From the NCBI GenBank assembly GCA_934504065.1, contig CAKSVQ010000007.1:1-43479 (forward strand): a stretch of DNA of 43,479 nucleotides. Direction: 5' to 3'. How positions within the stretch are numbered: position 1 is the stretch's first letter; each line of letters starts with the position of its first letter. This DNA is from an uncultured Dysosmobacter sp. (lineage in GTDB: Bacteria; Bacillota; Clostridia; Oscillospirales; Oscillospiraceae). Positions 10,001 to 17,998 of the stretch are shown piece by piece. Below the pieces are notes generated by a model that worked only from the letters and a program-made list of their open reading frames with translations, made no database searches and was not told the origin of the DNA. Made by a program: the position numbers and the translations under genes.

Positions 10001-10418
10001 CCGCCGTGCCGGGGGTGGTGGGCACACCGCACTCCAGCGCCATCTGCTTGGCCGAGAGCTTGTCGCCCATCATATCCAGAATCTTGGAGCTGGGGCCGAT
10101 GAACTGGATGCCCGCCGCTTCGCAGGCCCGGGCAAAGTCGCCGTTTTCACTCAAAAAGCCGTAGCCGGGGTGAATGGCGTCCGCCCCGTGCTTTTTGGCA
10201 AGACGAATGATCCGGTCGATGTTCAGATAGGCTCCCAGTGGGCTTTCGTTCTTGCCAATGAGATAGGATTCATCCGCCGCCGTGCGGAACAGGCTGTACG
10301 TATCCTCATTGGAATAGATGGCCACGGTCTGCAATCCCAGATCATGGCAGGCCCGGAAGATCCGCATGGCGATCTCGCCCCGGTTTGCAACCAGAACCTT
10401 TTTGAACGCTCTTTCCAT
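7002..10418 (-). CDS. pyc: Pyruvate carboxylase
   Basis: Biotin-dependent enzyme making oxaloacetate from pyruvate, bicarbonate and ATP; an anaplerotic step that here can feed the citrate synthase found at 33-34.5 kb. The 1,138-residue protein has the full single-chain layout. It runs biotin carboxylase (residues about 1-450, with VANRGEIAMRIFRA near the start and the ATP-grasp loop AAAGGGGRGMR), carboxyltransferase (about 530-800, CDTTCRDAHQS at its start), a tetramerisation/PYC_OADA region, and a C-terminal biotinyl domain with EAMKMET whose lysine 1104 would carry biotin. The start at 10418 is chosen because GGAGGAG sits 7 bases upstream; an in-frame ATG six codons earlier has no such site. 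It appears monocistronic, with a promoter at 10464-10493 and a terminator at 6941-6970. Length and domains are complete. Confidence 0.97.
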   Translation of the reverse strand: MERAFKKVLVANRGEIAMRIFRACHDLGLQTVAIYSNEDTYSLFRTAADESYLIGKNESPLGAYLNIDRIIRLAKKHGADAIHPGYGFLSENGDFARACEAAGIQFIGPSSKILDMMGDKLSAKQMALECGVPTTPGTAEPLKSREEAQKLAVEFGFPVILKAAAGGGGRGMRRCDTVEEVGLNYDLVKAEARKAFGNDDIFMEKFLVEPKHIEVQVLGDEYGNVVHLYERDCSLQRRYQKVVEFTPAFSVAPEVRQALYDDAVKIARHVGYVNAGTLEFLVDRDGHHYFIEMNPRIQVEHTVTEMVTGIDLVRSQILIAEGKPLSDPEIGIASQADVHQNGYAIQCRVTTEDPANNFAPDTGKITSYRSAGGFGIRLDGGNAYTGAVISPYYDSLLVKITTWDNTFPGVCRKAARAINEVHVRGVKTNIAFITNILKNPTFIAGKCHTKFIDETPELFELDQSQDRATKMLKYIGNIVVKEQGEHKLYDECRFPPVTGHRPDGLKQLLDAKGPKAVADWVLAQKKLLVCDTTCRDAHQSLLATRVRTRDIVKGMEGTSEILADAFSLECWGGATFDVAYRFLHESPWERLDLIRQKAPNLLLQMLLRGANAVGYTNYPDNVIREFIKEAARSGVDVFRVFDSLNWLPGMEVAMDEVLKQDKICQATICYTGDILDPSRDKYPLEYYVKLAKELEHRGAHMLAIKDMSGILKPYAAKKLVSTLKQEIGIPIQLHTHDTSGNQVAACLLAAEAGVDVVDLAISSMAGMTSQPSMNAVVAALQGTERDTGLDLDRLQLLTDYWEDVRKRYDSFEGGIRCNSTDIYRYEIPGGQYTNLKPQVESLGLGSRFTEVKENYRVVNQMLGDIVKVTPSSKMVGDLAIFMTQNGLTPQTIVEKGEGLAFPDSAVSYFSGMMGQPAGGFPRDLQRVVLKGKEAITCRPGELLPAVDFEAKKKEMQAFDPDPSWRAVLSYCLYPKVIEDYVKQRREYGYIMRLGSHVFFHGLAVGETNKVNIADGKTLVIKYLGLGEVDKDGMRTVSFELNGIRRDVQVPDEAAQKSIVKVPMADPEDKSQVGASIPGAVSKIAVKVGDRVEKNQTLVTIEAMKMETAITARMDGTVATVEVREGDTVKGGQLLLTIK

Positions 10419-10463
10419 ATTGTCTCCTCCTGTCAAACGCCCTCAGCGTCTCGGTTTTTTCCC

Positions 10464-10493
10464 AGTATACGCTACCAAATCCGCAGCCTGCAA
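10464..10493 (-). promoter_or_regulatory. Likely pyc promoter
   Basis: Minus-strand TTGCAG (10488-10493), an 18-base spacer and TATACT (10464-10469), about 45 bases before the pyc start. An 8-base palindrome TTACGTAA lies at 10530-10537, upstream of the -35, and could be an operator; no regulator is identified. Confidence 0.6.
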
Positions 10494-10610
10494 CGGTTTT
10501 CTTTCCTGTTTTATCATTTTCAGAAAAACAAACAGTTTATTACGTAACATTACTTGTGTTTCTTGTTTATTTCAACAGTACCATTGTCTCTCTACCGCGG
10601 ACACTTTCGT

Positions 10611-10644
10611 AAAAAAGCCCCCAGGACCACTGTCCGGGGGGCTT
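10611..10644 (-). terminator. Terminator of thrS
   Basis: Stem 10615-10627 with 10632-10644 (13 positions, one mismatch, loop CACT), followed on the minus strand by TTTTTT. It lies just after the thrS stop codon. Confidence 0.88.
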
Positions 10645-10655
10645 GCCGCTGTTTT

Positions 10656-12449
10656 TTACTTTTTTGCCTTGGAGTCCACCACATCCTTGAGCAGGGCGGT
10701 GAAAGCATCCATGGACATGGCGCCCAGATCGCCGTCGGCCCGGTGGCGGGGAGAAACGGTACCGTTTTCCATATCCCGGTCGCCTACCACCAGCATGTAG
10801 GGGATCTTGTCCAGCTGGGCTTCCCGGATCTTCTTGCCGATCTTCTCGTTGCGGTAGTCCACCTCTACGCGGTAGCCCAGCGCCTCCAGCTTTTTGGCCT
10901 GCTCGGCGCAGTAATCGCTGGCGCGGTCAGTGACGGGCAGGAAGCGCACCTGCTCCGGGGCCATCCACGTGGGCAGCGCGCCGGCATACTCCTCGATGAG
11001 GTAGGCCAGCGTCCGCTCGTAGCAGCCAAGGCTGGTGCGGTGAATGATATAGGGCAGCTTCTTCTCGCCGTTTTCATCGATATAGTACATGCCAAACCGC
11101 TCGGCCAGCAGCATATCGATCTGAATGGTAACCAGCGTATCTTCCTTGCCGTAAACGTTCTTATATTGAATGTCCAGCTTCGGGCCGTAGAACGCGGCCT
11201 CGTCAATGCCCACGGTATACTTCACGTCCAGATCGTCCAAAATCTGGGCCATGACGCGCTGGGCCTCTTCCCACTGCTCGGCCGTGCCCTCATACTTGTT
11301 GTTGGGGTTGGAGGGGTCCCACTGAGAGAAGCGGAAGGTGCACTTATCCAGCAGGCCCACGGTGCCAAGGCAGTACTTGGCGAGGTCCAGGCACTGCTTG
11401 AACTCCTCTTCCAGCTGGTCGGGGCGCAGCACCAGATGGCCCTCGGAAATGGTGAACTGGCGGACGCGGATCAGGCCGTGCATCTCGCCGGAATCCTCGT
11501 TGCGGAACAGCGTGGAGGTCTCACCCAAGCGCATGGGCAGGTCGCGGTAAGAGCGCTGACGGTTGAGATACACCTGATACTGGAACGGGCAGGTCATGGG
11601 ACGCAGGGCGAAGCACTCCTTGGTCTCATCGTGGGGGTCGCCCAGAATGAACATGCCGTCCAGATAGTGGTCCCAGTGGCCGGAAATGCGGTAAAGGTCC
11701 CGCTTGGCCATAAGCGGGGTCTTGGTCAGAAGATAGCCCCGCTTCTGCTCGGTGTCTTCCACCCAGCGCTGCAAAAGCTGAATGACCCGCGCACCCTTGG
11801 GCAGCAGGATAGGCAGGCCCTGACCGATGCAGTCCACCGTGGTGAAATACTCCAGCTCCCGGCCCAGCTTGTTGTGGTCGCGCTTGAGGGCCTCGGCCTG
11901 CTTGGCAAGATACTCGTCCAGCTCTTCCTTCTTGGGGAAGGCGATGCCATAAATGCGCTGGAGCTGCTTGCGGGAGGAATCACCCCGCCAATAGGCGGCG
12001 TTGCAGGCGGTGAGCTTGATGCCGTTGCCCTTGATGCGTCCAGTGGAATCCAGATGGGGGCCCGCGCACAGGTCAGTGAAGTCGCCCTGCTTATAGAAGG
12101 AGATCACAGCGTCCTCCGGCAGATCGTTGATAAGCTCCACTTTATAGGGTTCGCCCTTTTCCTCCATGAACTTCACAGCCTCTTCCCGGGGCAGCTCAAA
12201 ACGCTCCAGCTTCAGCTTTTCCTTGCAGATCTTGCGCATCTCGGCCTCGATCTTTTCAAGGTCCTCCGTGGTGAAGGTCTCCTCGCTGTCCAGATCGTAA
12301 TAGAAGCCGTTTTCAATGCTGGGGCCGATGGCCAGCTTCGTCTCCGGCCACAGCCGCTTCACGGCCTGCGCTAGCACATGGGAGCAGGTATGCCAATAGG
12401 TGCGGCGGTACTGCTCGTTTTCAAAGGTATACTGGTTCTCTTCGCTCAT
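10656..12449 (-). CDS. thrS: Threonyl-tRNA synthetase lacking the N-terminal TGS domain
   Basis: Charges tRNA-Thr with threonine. The 597-residue protein starts directly with the editing (N2/SAD) domain. HxxxH (H20 and H24, in HTCSHVLAQA) and CAGPH supply the four usual residues that clear mis-charged Ser-tRNA-Thr. The catalytic core keeps the zinc ligands: Cys in MTCPFQ, His in SEGH, and His in IIHRTSLGC. The family's common DDAH block reads SEGH here. The C-terminal anticodon-binding domain is present. The usual 60-residue N-terminal TGS (N1) domain is missing, and no upstream in-frame extension exists before the leader, so this is a natural short form and not a mis-called start. Expression is controlled by the T-box leader immediately upstream. 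Confidence 0.94.
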   Translation of the reverse strand: MSEENQYTFENEQYRRTYWHTCSHVLAQAVKRLWPETKLAIGPSIENGFYYDLDSEETFTTEDLEKIEAEMRKICKEKLKLERFELPREEAVKFMEEKGEPYKVELINDLPEDAVISFYKQGDFTDLCAGPHLDSTGRIKGNGIKLTACNAAYWRGDSSRKQLQRIYGIAFPKKEELDEYLAKQAEALKRDHNKLGRELEYFTTVDCIGQGLPILLPKGARVIQLLQRWVEDTEQKRGYLLTKTPLMAKRDLYRISGHWDHYLDGMFILGDPHDETKECFALRPMTCPFQYQVYLNRQRSYRDLPMRLGETSTLFRNEDSGEMHGLIRVRQFTISEGHLVLRPDQLEEEFKQCLDLAKYCLGTVGLLDKCTFRFSQWDPSNPNNKYEGTAEQWEEAQRVMAQILDDLDVKYTVGIDEAAFYGPKLDIQYKNVYGKEDTLVTIQIDMLLAERFGMYYIDENGEKKLPYIIHRTSLGCYERTLAYLIEEYAGALPTWMAPEQVRFLPVTDRASDYCAEQAKKLEALGYRVEVDYRNEKIGKKIREAQLDKIPYMLVVGDRDMENGTVSPRHRADGDLGAMSMDAFTALLKDVVDSKAKK

Positions 12450-12481
12450 GATAAGCTCCTCCTTTAATGAGGGGTGAACGT

Positions 12482-12517
12482 AAAAAATCTCACCCCTGAC
12501 CAGATCAGGGGTGAGAT
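12482..12517 (-). terminator. T-box terminator stem of thrS leader
   Basis: Perfect 13-bp stem (12487-12499 with 12505-12517), loop of 5 bases, followed on the minus strand by TTTTTT. This is the termination arm of the T-box expression platform; the antiterminator uses the T-box sequence just upstream. Confidence 0.92.
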
Positions 12518-12739
12518 ACGAAAAACGTATTCCACGGTTCCACCCTGCTTACGGCCCCATGGGCCGTCGCTTGTGTCCTCTGTAACGGGAGGGCCCGTCC
12601 CAGCCTACATATCGGTGGGCGGCTCCAAGGCGGTGGCTGGTCCCGGTTCCGACCGGGGCCGTTTGCAGCCAACGGCGGCCCCTCTCTGCTGCGTTCTCCG
12701 GACAGCGTCCTTTTCGATGCCTTTTTGTGATTAGAACAC
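12482..12739 (-). promoter_or_regulatory. T-box riboswitch leader controlling thrS
   Basis: The minus strand carries the conserved T-box AGGGTGGAACCGTGG (12531-12545), the sequence that pairs with the NCCA end of uncharged tRNA, followed by an intrinsic terminator. Upstream is a stem I region with AGAGAG and GGCTG words. An ACC triplet (12632-12634 on the plus strand as GGT), followed a few bases on by GGAGC, is a good candidate for the threonine specifier codon. By the known mechanism, uncharged tRNA-Thr stabilises the antiterminator and allows thrS expression. Placement of the specifier is my inference. Confidence 0.92.
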
Positions 12740-12768
12740 ATGATAGCACTCTGTTTTGTCCCTGTCAA
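12740..12768 (-). promoter_or_regulatory. Promoter of the thrS T-box transcript
   Basis: Consensus-like minus-strand TTGACA (12763-12768), a 17-base spacer and TATCAT (12740-12745), just before the leader RNA and just after the end of pgsA. Confidence 0.88.
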
Positions 12769-12790
12769 GAGGACAATCCCGTCATTTTCC

Positions 12791-13312
12791 TCAAAAAGAT
12801 GCAATGATGTCCTTGTTTTTCACGAAATACTCCACACCGGAATACAGCGTGGTCAGCGTGATGACCCAGACGCAGGCGGTGTTCAGCAGCGCGGGGATGG
12901 GCAGGAACATCAGCACCACGCACACCATGGTGCTGGCGGTCTTCACCTTGCCGGACCATCCGGCGGCAATGACCCGCCCCTTGTCGCTTGCGATCATTCT
13001 CAGACCGCTGACGGCGAACTCCCGGCAGATCACGATCAGCAGCGCCCACGCGGGCATCTGGCCGATCTCCACGAACCACAGCATGGCCGCCGTGACCAGC
13101 ATTTTATCCGCCAGAGGGTCGGCGAATTTGCCGAAATCCGTGACCATATTGTACTTCCGGGCGATCTTGCCATCCAGCAGGTCAGTGATACTGGCCAGAA
13201 CGAAAATGACCAGCGCCGCCCAGTTCGCCCCGGGAAAGCCCCAATACAAAACGCCCATGAAAACAGGGATGAGCACAATGCGCAGAAGGGTCAGTTTATT
13301 TGGTAAATTCAT
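12791..13312 (-). CDS. pgsA: CDP-diacylglycerol--glycerol-3-phosphate 3-phosphatidyltransferase
   Basis: Makes phosphatidylglycerol phosphate, the committed step to phosphatidylglycerol and cardiolipin, in the membrane. The 173-residue protein has four or five hydrophobic segments. It carries the complete CDP-alcohol phosphotransferase motif, DLLDGKIARKY followed by DFGKFADPLAD (about residues 43-67), with all catalytic aspartates. The length is typical. The ATG overlaps the stop of the DUF4491 gene, so it is translated as the last member of the rimO cluster; the rimO-pgsA pairing is common in Firmicutes. No clear terminator follows it before the thrS promoter. Confidence 0.95.
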   Translation of the reverse strand: MNLPNKLTLLRIVLIPVFMGVLYWGFPGANWAALVIFVLASITDLLDGKIARKYNMVTDFGKFADPLADKMLVTAAMLWFVEIGQMPAWALLIVICREFAVSGLRMIASDKGRVIAAGWSGKVKTASTMVCVVLMFLPIPALLNTACVWVITLTTLYSGVEYFVKNKDIIASF

Positions 13313-13599
13313 GGTTTGTTCCTCTTTTCATTTTTCGGAAACCAGCCTTTGCGCACCCGCTCCTCCTGCTCGAACAGTTCCCGGATGCTCCACAGGCACG
13401 CACACGCCAGCACGCCCAAAATCGCGCTGCCAACGGTGTTTTTCACAAAGAGCGACACCGCCGCAAGGCAAAGCCCCGCCGCGAGAAACGCGGGCCAGAC
13501 CCCTTTTCCGAAATAATACTCCGCCTTGATGACAATGGGGTGAAACGCCCCGATCAGCAAAAAGGCCGCACCGCCCAGCAAAATGCCGACCCCGTTCAT
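13309..13599 (-). CDS. DUF4491 small membrane protein
   Basis: A 96-residue protein with three hydrophobic segments (about residues 1-19, 34-51 and 55-70) and a basic cytoplasmic tail. The pattern GAFHPIVIKAEYYFG near the start, and ELFEQEERVRKGWFPKN near the end, match what I recall of the DUF4491 family, whose function is unknown. It overlaps rimO by four bases (ATGA) upstream and pgsA by four bases downstream, so the three genes are tightly coupled. A role in membrane lipid or envelope biology is only a guess from the neighbour pgsA. Confidence 0.8.
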   Translation of the reverse strand: MNGVGILLGGAAFLLIGAFHPIVIKAEYYFGKGVWPAFLAAGLCLAAVSLFVKNTVGSAILGVLACACLWSIRELFEQEERVRKGWFPKNEKRNKP

Positions 13600-14924
13600 G
13601 CTTCCACGGCCTCGCCCGTCAGCTCGCCGTCCATAGTCCCGGTCATGCGGACGGTGACAAACGTGCCGGGGACGATCTCCCCGTCGGCGGTGAAATAAAT
13701 ACGCCCGTCAATATCCGGTGACTCGGCATAGCTGCGGCCATAGAACATCTGCGCCTGCGCGTCAAAGCCTTCGCACAAAACCTCCCGTTCCATGCCCAGC
13801 AGGGATTCATTATAGGCGTCGATGATGTCGGACTGCACGTCCACCACCAGCTCCGCCCGCCGCCGGGCCTCTTCGGCGTCCACATGCTCCATCCGCGCCG
13901 CGGGCGTGCCCTCCTCTGGGGAGAAGGGGAACACCCCCGCCCGCTCGATGTGGGTCATCCGCAGGAAGGCGCACAACTCCTCCAGCGCGGCGTCATCCTC
14001 ATAGGGAAGGCCCGTGATGATGCTGGTGCGCAGCACCAGTCCGGGGATCCGGTCGCGGAGCTTTTCAAGCATCTCCGTCAGGGACGCCTTGGTGTCTCTG
14101 CGGTTCATGGCCTTTAAGATCTGGTCGTTGCAGTGCTGGATGGGAATATCCAGATACTTCACGATTTTCGGCTCCCCGGCAATGGTGTCGATCAGCTCAT
14201 CGGTGATCTCGTCGGGATAGAGATAGTGCAGGCGGATCCAGTGGAAGTCCAGCTTGCAAAGCTCCTTCAAAAGCGCCGCCAGCTGGTGCTCGCCGTTCAG
14301 ATCGGTGCCGTAGCGGGTGATGTCCTGCGCGATCACCAGCAGCTCCTTCACTCCGGCGGAGGCCAGCTCCGCTGCCTCGTCCAGCAGTTCGTTCATGGGG
14401 CGGCTGCGGTACTTGCCCCGCAGAGAGGGGATCACGCAATAGGCGCAGTGATTGTCGCACCCCTCGGCAATGCGCAGATAGGCGTACCACGGCGGCGTGG
14501 ACAAAATGCGCTCGCCGCTCTGGTTTGCGGTGTGGATGTTGCCAATGTGGCAGGGCCGCAGGCCCTTGTCCATCACCTCGGCCACGGCGCCTGCGATCTG
14601 GTCATAGCTTCCAGTGCCCAGCACGCCGTCCACCTCCGGCAGCTCCTTTAAAACGTCCTCTTTATAGCGCTGCGCCATGCATCCGGTGACCAGAATTTTC
14701 TTGATCTTCCCCGCCTTTTTCAGCTCCGCCATTTCCAGAATGTTGTCGATGGCCTCCTCACAGGCGGAGGACAAAAATCCACAGGTGTTCACCACCACCA
14801 CGTCCGCGCCCTCCGGCGCGGTCTGGATCTGGTGGCCCGCACTCTGGCAGGCGGCCATCATCTGCTCGCAGTTCACCTGATTCTTCGCGCAGCCCAGCGA
14901 AATAAACGATATGTTATAAGCCAT
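13596..14924 (-). CDS. rimO: Ribosomal protein S12 methylthiotransferase
   Basis: RimO is a radical-SAM enzyme with two iron-sulfur clusters that adds a methylthio group to an aspartate of ribosomal protein S12. The 442-residue protein has the N-terminal UPF0004 domain with its three cluster cysteines (in GCAKNQVN, NTCGFLSSAC and TGCMAQRY). The radical-SAM motif CDNHCAYC lies at about residue 155, and a C-terminal TRAM domain follows. NTCGFL favours RimO over MiaB. The start lies 20 bases after the methyltransferase gene; GGAAAG about 8 bases upstream, and an AAGGAG overlapping the methyltransferase stop, can serve as ribosome binding sites. The pgsA and DUF4491 genes follow with overlaps. 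Confidence 0.94.
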   Translation of the reverse strand: MAYNISFISLGCAKNQVNCEQMMAACQSAGHQIQTAPEGADVVVVNTCGFLSSACEEAIDNILEMAELKKAGKIKKILVTGCMAQRYKEDVLKELPEVDGVLGTGSYDQIAGAVAEVMDKGLRPCHIGNIHTANQSGERILSTPPWYAYLRIAEGCDNHCAYCVIPSLRGKYRSRPMNELLDEAAELASAGVKELLVIAQDITRYGTDLNGEHQLAALLKELCKLDFHWIRLHYLYPDEITDELIDTIAGEPKIVKYLDIPIQHCNDQILKAMNRRDTKASLTEMLEKLRDRIPGLVLRTSIITGLPYEDDAALEELCAFLRMTHIERAGVFPFSPEEGTPAARMEHVDAEEARRRAELVVDVQSDIIDAYNESLLGMEREVLCEGFDAQAQMFYGRSYAESPDIDGRIYFTADGEIVPGTFVTVRMTGTMDGELTGEAVEA

Positions 14925-14944
14925 AGAATTCTTTCCGACACTCC

Positions 14945-15583
14945 TTACAGAGCAACCGCTCCTTTATAAGTTGGCCAATCCGGCTCATAGTCCGTATTTG
15001 CCTGATTTCCCCACAGTGTCCACCCATCTCGTTTTCCTCTGGCAAAAAGCTCCAAATACGGTCCCGGGCTGCACTGTTCAATCAGGGTAATGATTTCATC
15101 CGGTTTTCTGGAATGCTCCCGTTTCTGGCTCCGGATCAGATTTACTTGTGTCCTCCCGGGTGCTAATGTGCGCATATTACTTCCCCGAACGCCAAACAAC
15201 AACAATTCTGTAACATTACGAAAGTAAAAACCGACTCCTCTGCCGTCCGGGCCTCCGTCCTTCCGTACTTTTTCCCAAACGATATTTGTTTTATATTGAA
15301 AGCCCCATGCTTTCATAACTTCCAGCCCCTCAGGCAAGAGTGCATTGGGAACCCACAAATATAAGTGTGCTCCATCGTCTGCCGCCTTACTTACTGGTAA
15401 GGTCTTGATCTCATCCAGCGGCATCGTTGGATATCGGTTTAACCGTTTATGTTCCGGTGCCATTTTCCCTGTTCGATTCTGAAATTGCCACGGCGGATCT
15501 GCCAAAATGGTTTTAAACCTTCTCCCCGCGCAAAACTGGATTAATTCATGCTCCTCATGATAATGCTGATTCAAATCTGCCAT
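14945..15583 (-). CDS. MT-A70-family adenine-N6 DNA methyltransferase of a restriction-modification pair
   Basis: The 212-residue protein has the DPPW catalytic motif (residues 29-32, in TILADPPWQF) and the MT-A70 fold order, with the segments LYLWVPNALL and NIVWEKVRKDG and the C-terminal ELFARGKRDGW. MT-A70 proteins transfer methyl to adenine N6 in DNA or RNA; next to an endonuclease gene this one is most likely the protective DNA methylase. The start at 15583 is chosen because GGAGGG lies upstream and earlier in-frame sequence overlaps the endonuclease gene in another frame. It starts 4 bases after the endonuclease stop, so the genes are coupled with the nuclease first. Base composition is lower in GC than neighbours. 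The recognition sequence cannot be read from the protein. Confidence 0.85.
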   Translation of the reverse strand: MADLNQHYHEEHELIQFCAGRRFKTILADPPWQFQNRTGKMAPEHKRLNRYPTMPLDEIKTLPVSKAADDGAHLYLWVPNALLPEGLEVMKAWGFQYKTNIVWEKVRKDGGPDGRGVGFYFRNVTELLLFGVRGSNMRTLAPGRTQVNLIRSQKREHSRKPDEIITLIEQCSPGPYLELFARGKRDGWTLWGNQANTDYEPDWPTYKGAVAL

Positions 15584-15587
15584 TACA

Positions 15588-16244
15588 TCATCCCTCCCAA
15601 TCTGAAATCGTCTTGGGAGTAATTCCAATGGCCAGTATGGGACATCCGCCATGCCTTCTCGCATGGATCCTTGGAAGCAATTTCCCCATCCATGTGGTAC
15701 TCGCCCCATATTTCTTCTTGATTTCGCTGCCCAGCTTTTCAAAAACGGCATTCAACTGTTCGCTGCGCGTAATAATGATGCCGCAGGTGATTACACCGCA
15801 CTCATAAAATGTGCGGAATGCATACAAATCCCGGTCGAATGTCTGGTCTTTGCTGTTCCACTCCAGATCCAACGCGACTTCGCCCTTCACATAATCGATT
15901 TTATGTCCGCTGATAAACTCTTTTAAAGTAAACTCTCTGCTTGCTTCTTTCGTCTTTTTTCCCTCGAGCAGCCGGACAATCAGGTCGCCGGAAATCTCGA
16001 GTTCTTTCCAATTTAACGGTCGCAGTAAGGCACTCAGCTTTTTCGGGACTTGGGATTCATTTCCACCCTTTTTCAGAATATCATCCGTTTCCACGGAAAA
16101 ATCGCTTAATGCTCGCACTATTTCAGAAAATTCCTCCACATGTGTTTGCGTCAGAATCTCTAATGCACCATTAAAATTATAAAACTCGTATTTTTCTGCA
16201 ATCACATCAGGGATCAATGCTCTCCACATCTCTTCCGTACTCAT
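15588..16244 (-). CDS. BglII/BstYI-family type II restriction endonuclease
   Basis: The 218-residue protein resembles the BglII-type endonuclease family. The central stretch HKIDYVKGEVALDLEWN (about 114-130) gives D117-x8-D126-x-E128, the same spacing as the metal-binding acidic residues of that fold, followed by the conserved-looking FDRDLYAFR. It would cut DNA at a short palindrome; related enzymes recognise GATC-centred sites, but the specificity here is unknown. It begins inside the 3' end of recX (38-base overlap), using GGAGG in recX as ribosome binding site. The region is AT-rich: 20 G/C of 60 in 15901-15960, against 38 of 60 in recX at 16801-16860 (hand counts). This points to horizontal acquisition. 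Confidence 0.78.
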   Translation of the reverse strand: MSTEEMWRALIPDVIAEKYEFYNFNGALEILTQTHVEEFSEIVRALSDFSVETDDILKKGGNESQVPKKLSALLRPLNWKELEISGDLIVRLLEGKKTKEASREFTLKEFISGHKIDYVKGEVALDLEWNSKDQTFDRDLYAFRTFYECGVITCGIIITRSEQLNAVFEKLGSEIKKKYGASTTWMGKLLPRIHARRHGGCPILAIGITPKTISDWEG

Positions 16245-16861
16245 CCAAATCTCCTCCCTCCTGTATCTCGCTGCCCAGACGGCTCCATGCGCTGCGGATC
16301 TCGCTCCACGGATAGCCCCGGCGCAGCAGCGCGTTGGTCACGCGGCGCTTTTCCGCCTCGTCCGGCTGCCGCCCCCGCAGCCTGGTGCGCAGGAAGCGGT
16401 CGATCGGGCCGCCCATTTCCGGCATGGCGTCCAGCGCGTCGTCCCAAAGCTCCCGGGGCACGCCCCTTTCATAGAGCTTTTCCCGGATGCGGGCAGGACC
16501 GTACAGCGCTTCGGCATAGTGGCGCACCAGCAGCGCGGCATACTCTGCGTCGTTCAGCGCGCCGATGGCCTCCAGCCACTCTCCGGCGTAGCGGGCATCG
16601 GCCTCGCTGGCTCCTTTTTCCCGCAGCTTCTTTTCCAGCGCGGCGCGGCTCATGGCCCGTCTGCCGATCAGATCGGCGGCGGCCGTTTTCACGTGGGAGA
16701 GCCCCGCCGCGCTCTTCAGCCGCTCCAGCATGGCGTCATCCAGCTGGTCCCCGGCGCGCAGGCCGAAATCCAGCAACTCCTGCTCCGTGATCTTCAGGCA
16801 GGCCCCGTCTTCCAGAAAGACCAGCACCCGTCCCCGCTTATGTCTGGATGCCTCGATGCGC

Positions 16862-16872
<11 letters not shown>
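16207..16872 (-). CDS. recX: Recombination regulator RecX, with a changed C-terminal tail
   Basis: RecX binds RecA filaments and dampens their activity. The 221-residue protein is mostly helical and basic, with three-helix repeats and family-like segments such as [18 protein letters not shown] (about 68) and [13 protein letters not shown] (about 188). It overlaps the end of recA by 11 bases. The last dozen or so residues (from about EYGRDV) are read from DNA that also encodes the start of the endonuclease in another frame, so the original recX end seems to have been replaced when the restriction-modification genes arrived. The core is complete, so the protein is probably functional. Confidence 0.88.
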
Positions 16873-17968
<1,096 letters not shown>

Positions 17969-17998
17969 ATGTTCTCGTCCTCCTAAACGTAAAATTCT

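Noticed and set aside
6882..10547. Long open frame (over 1,200 codons) on the plus strand
   Set aside because: It is the antisense shadow of pyruvate carboxylase; the composition is His/Gly/Leu-rich and no known domain is seen, while the opposite strand encodes a perfect family match.
10530..10577. Rex or BirA operator upstream of pyruvate carboxylase
   Set aside because: TTACGTAA and a TTGTT/CAACA pair are visible, but neither fits the known consensus well enough to name a regulator.
15583..15751. N-terminal extension of the methyltransferase
   Set aside because: The additional 56 codons overlap the endonuclease gene in another frame and show no family similarity; the start at 15583 follows a ribosome binding site and gives the usual short MT-A70 length.
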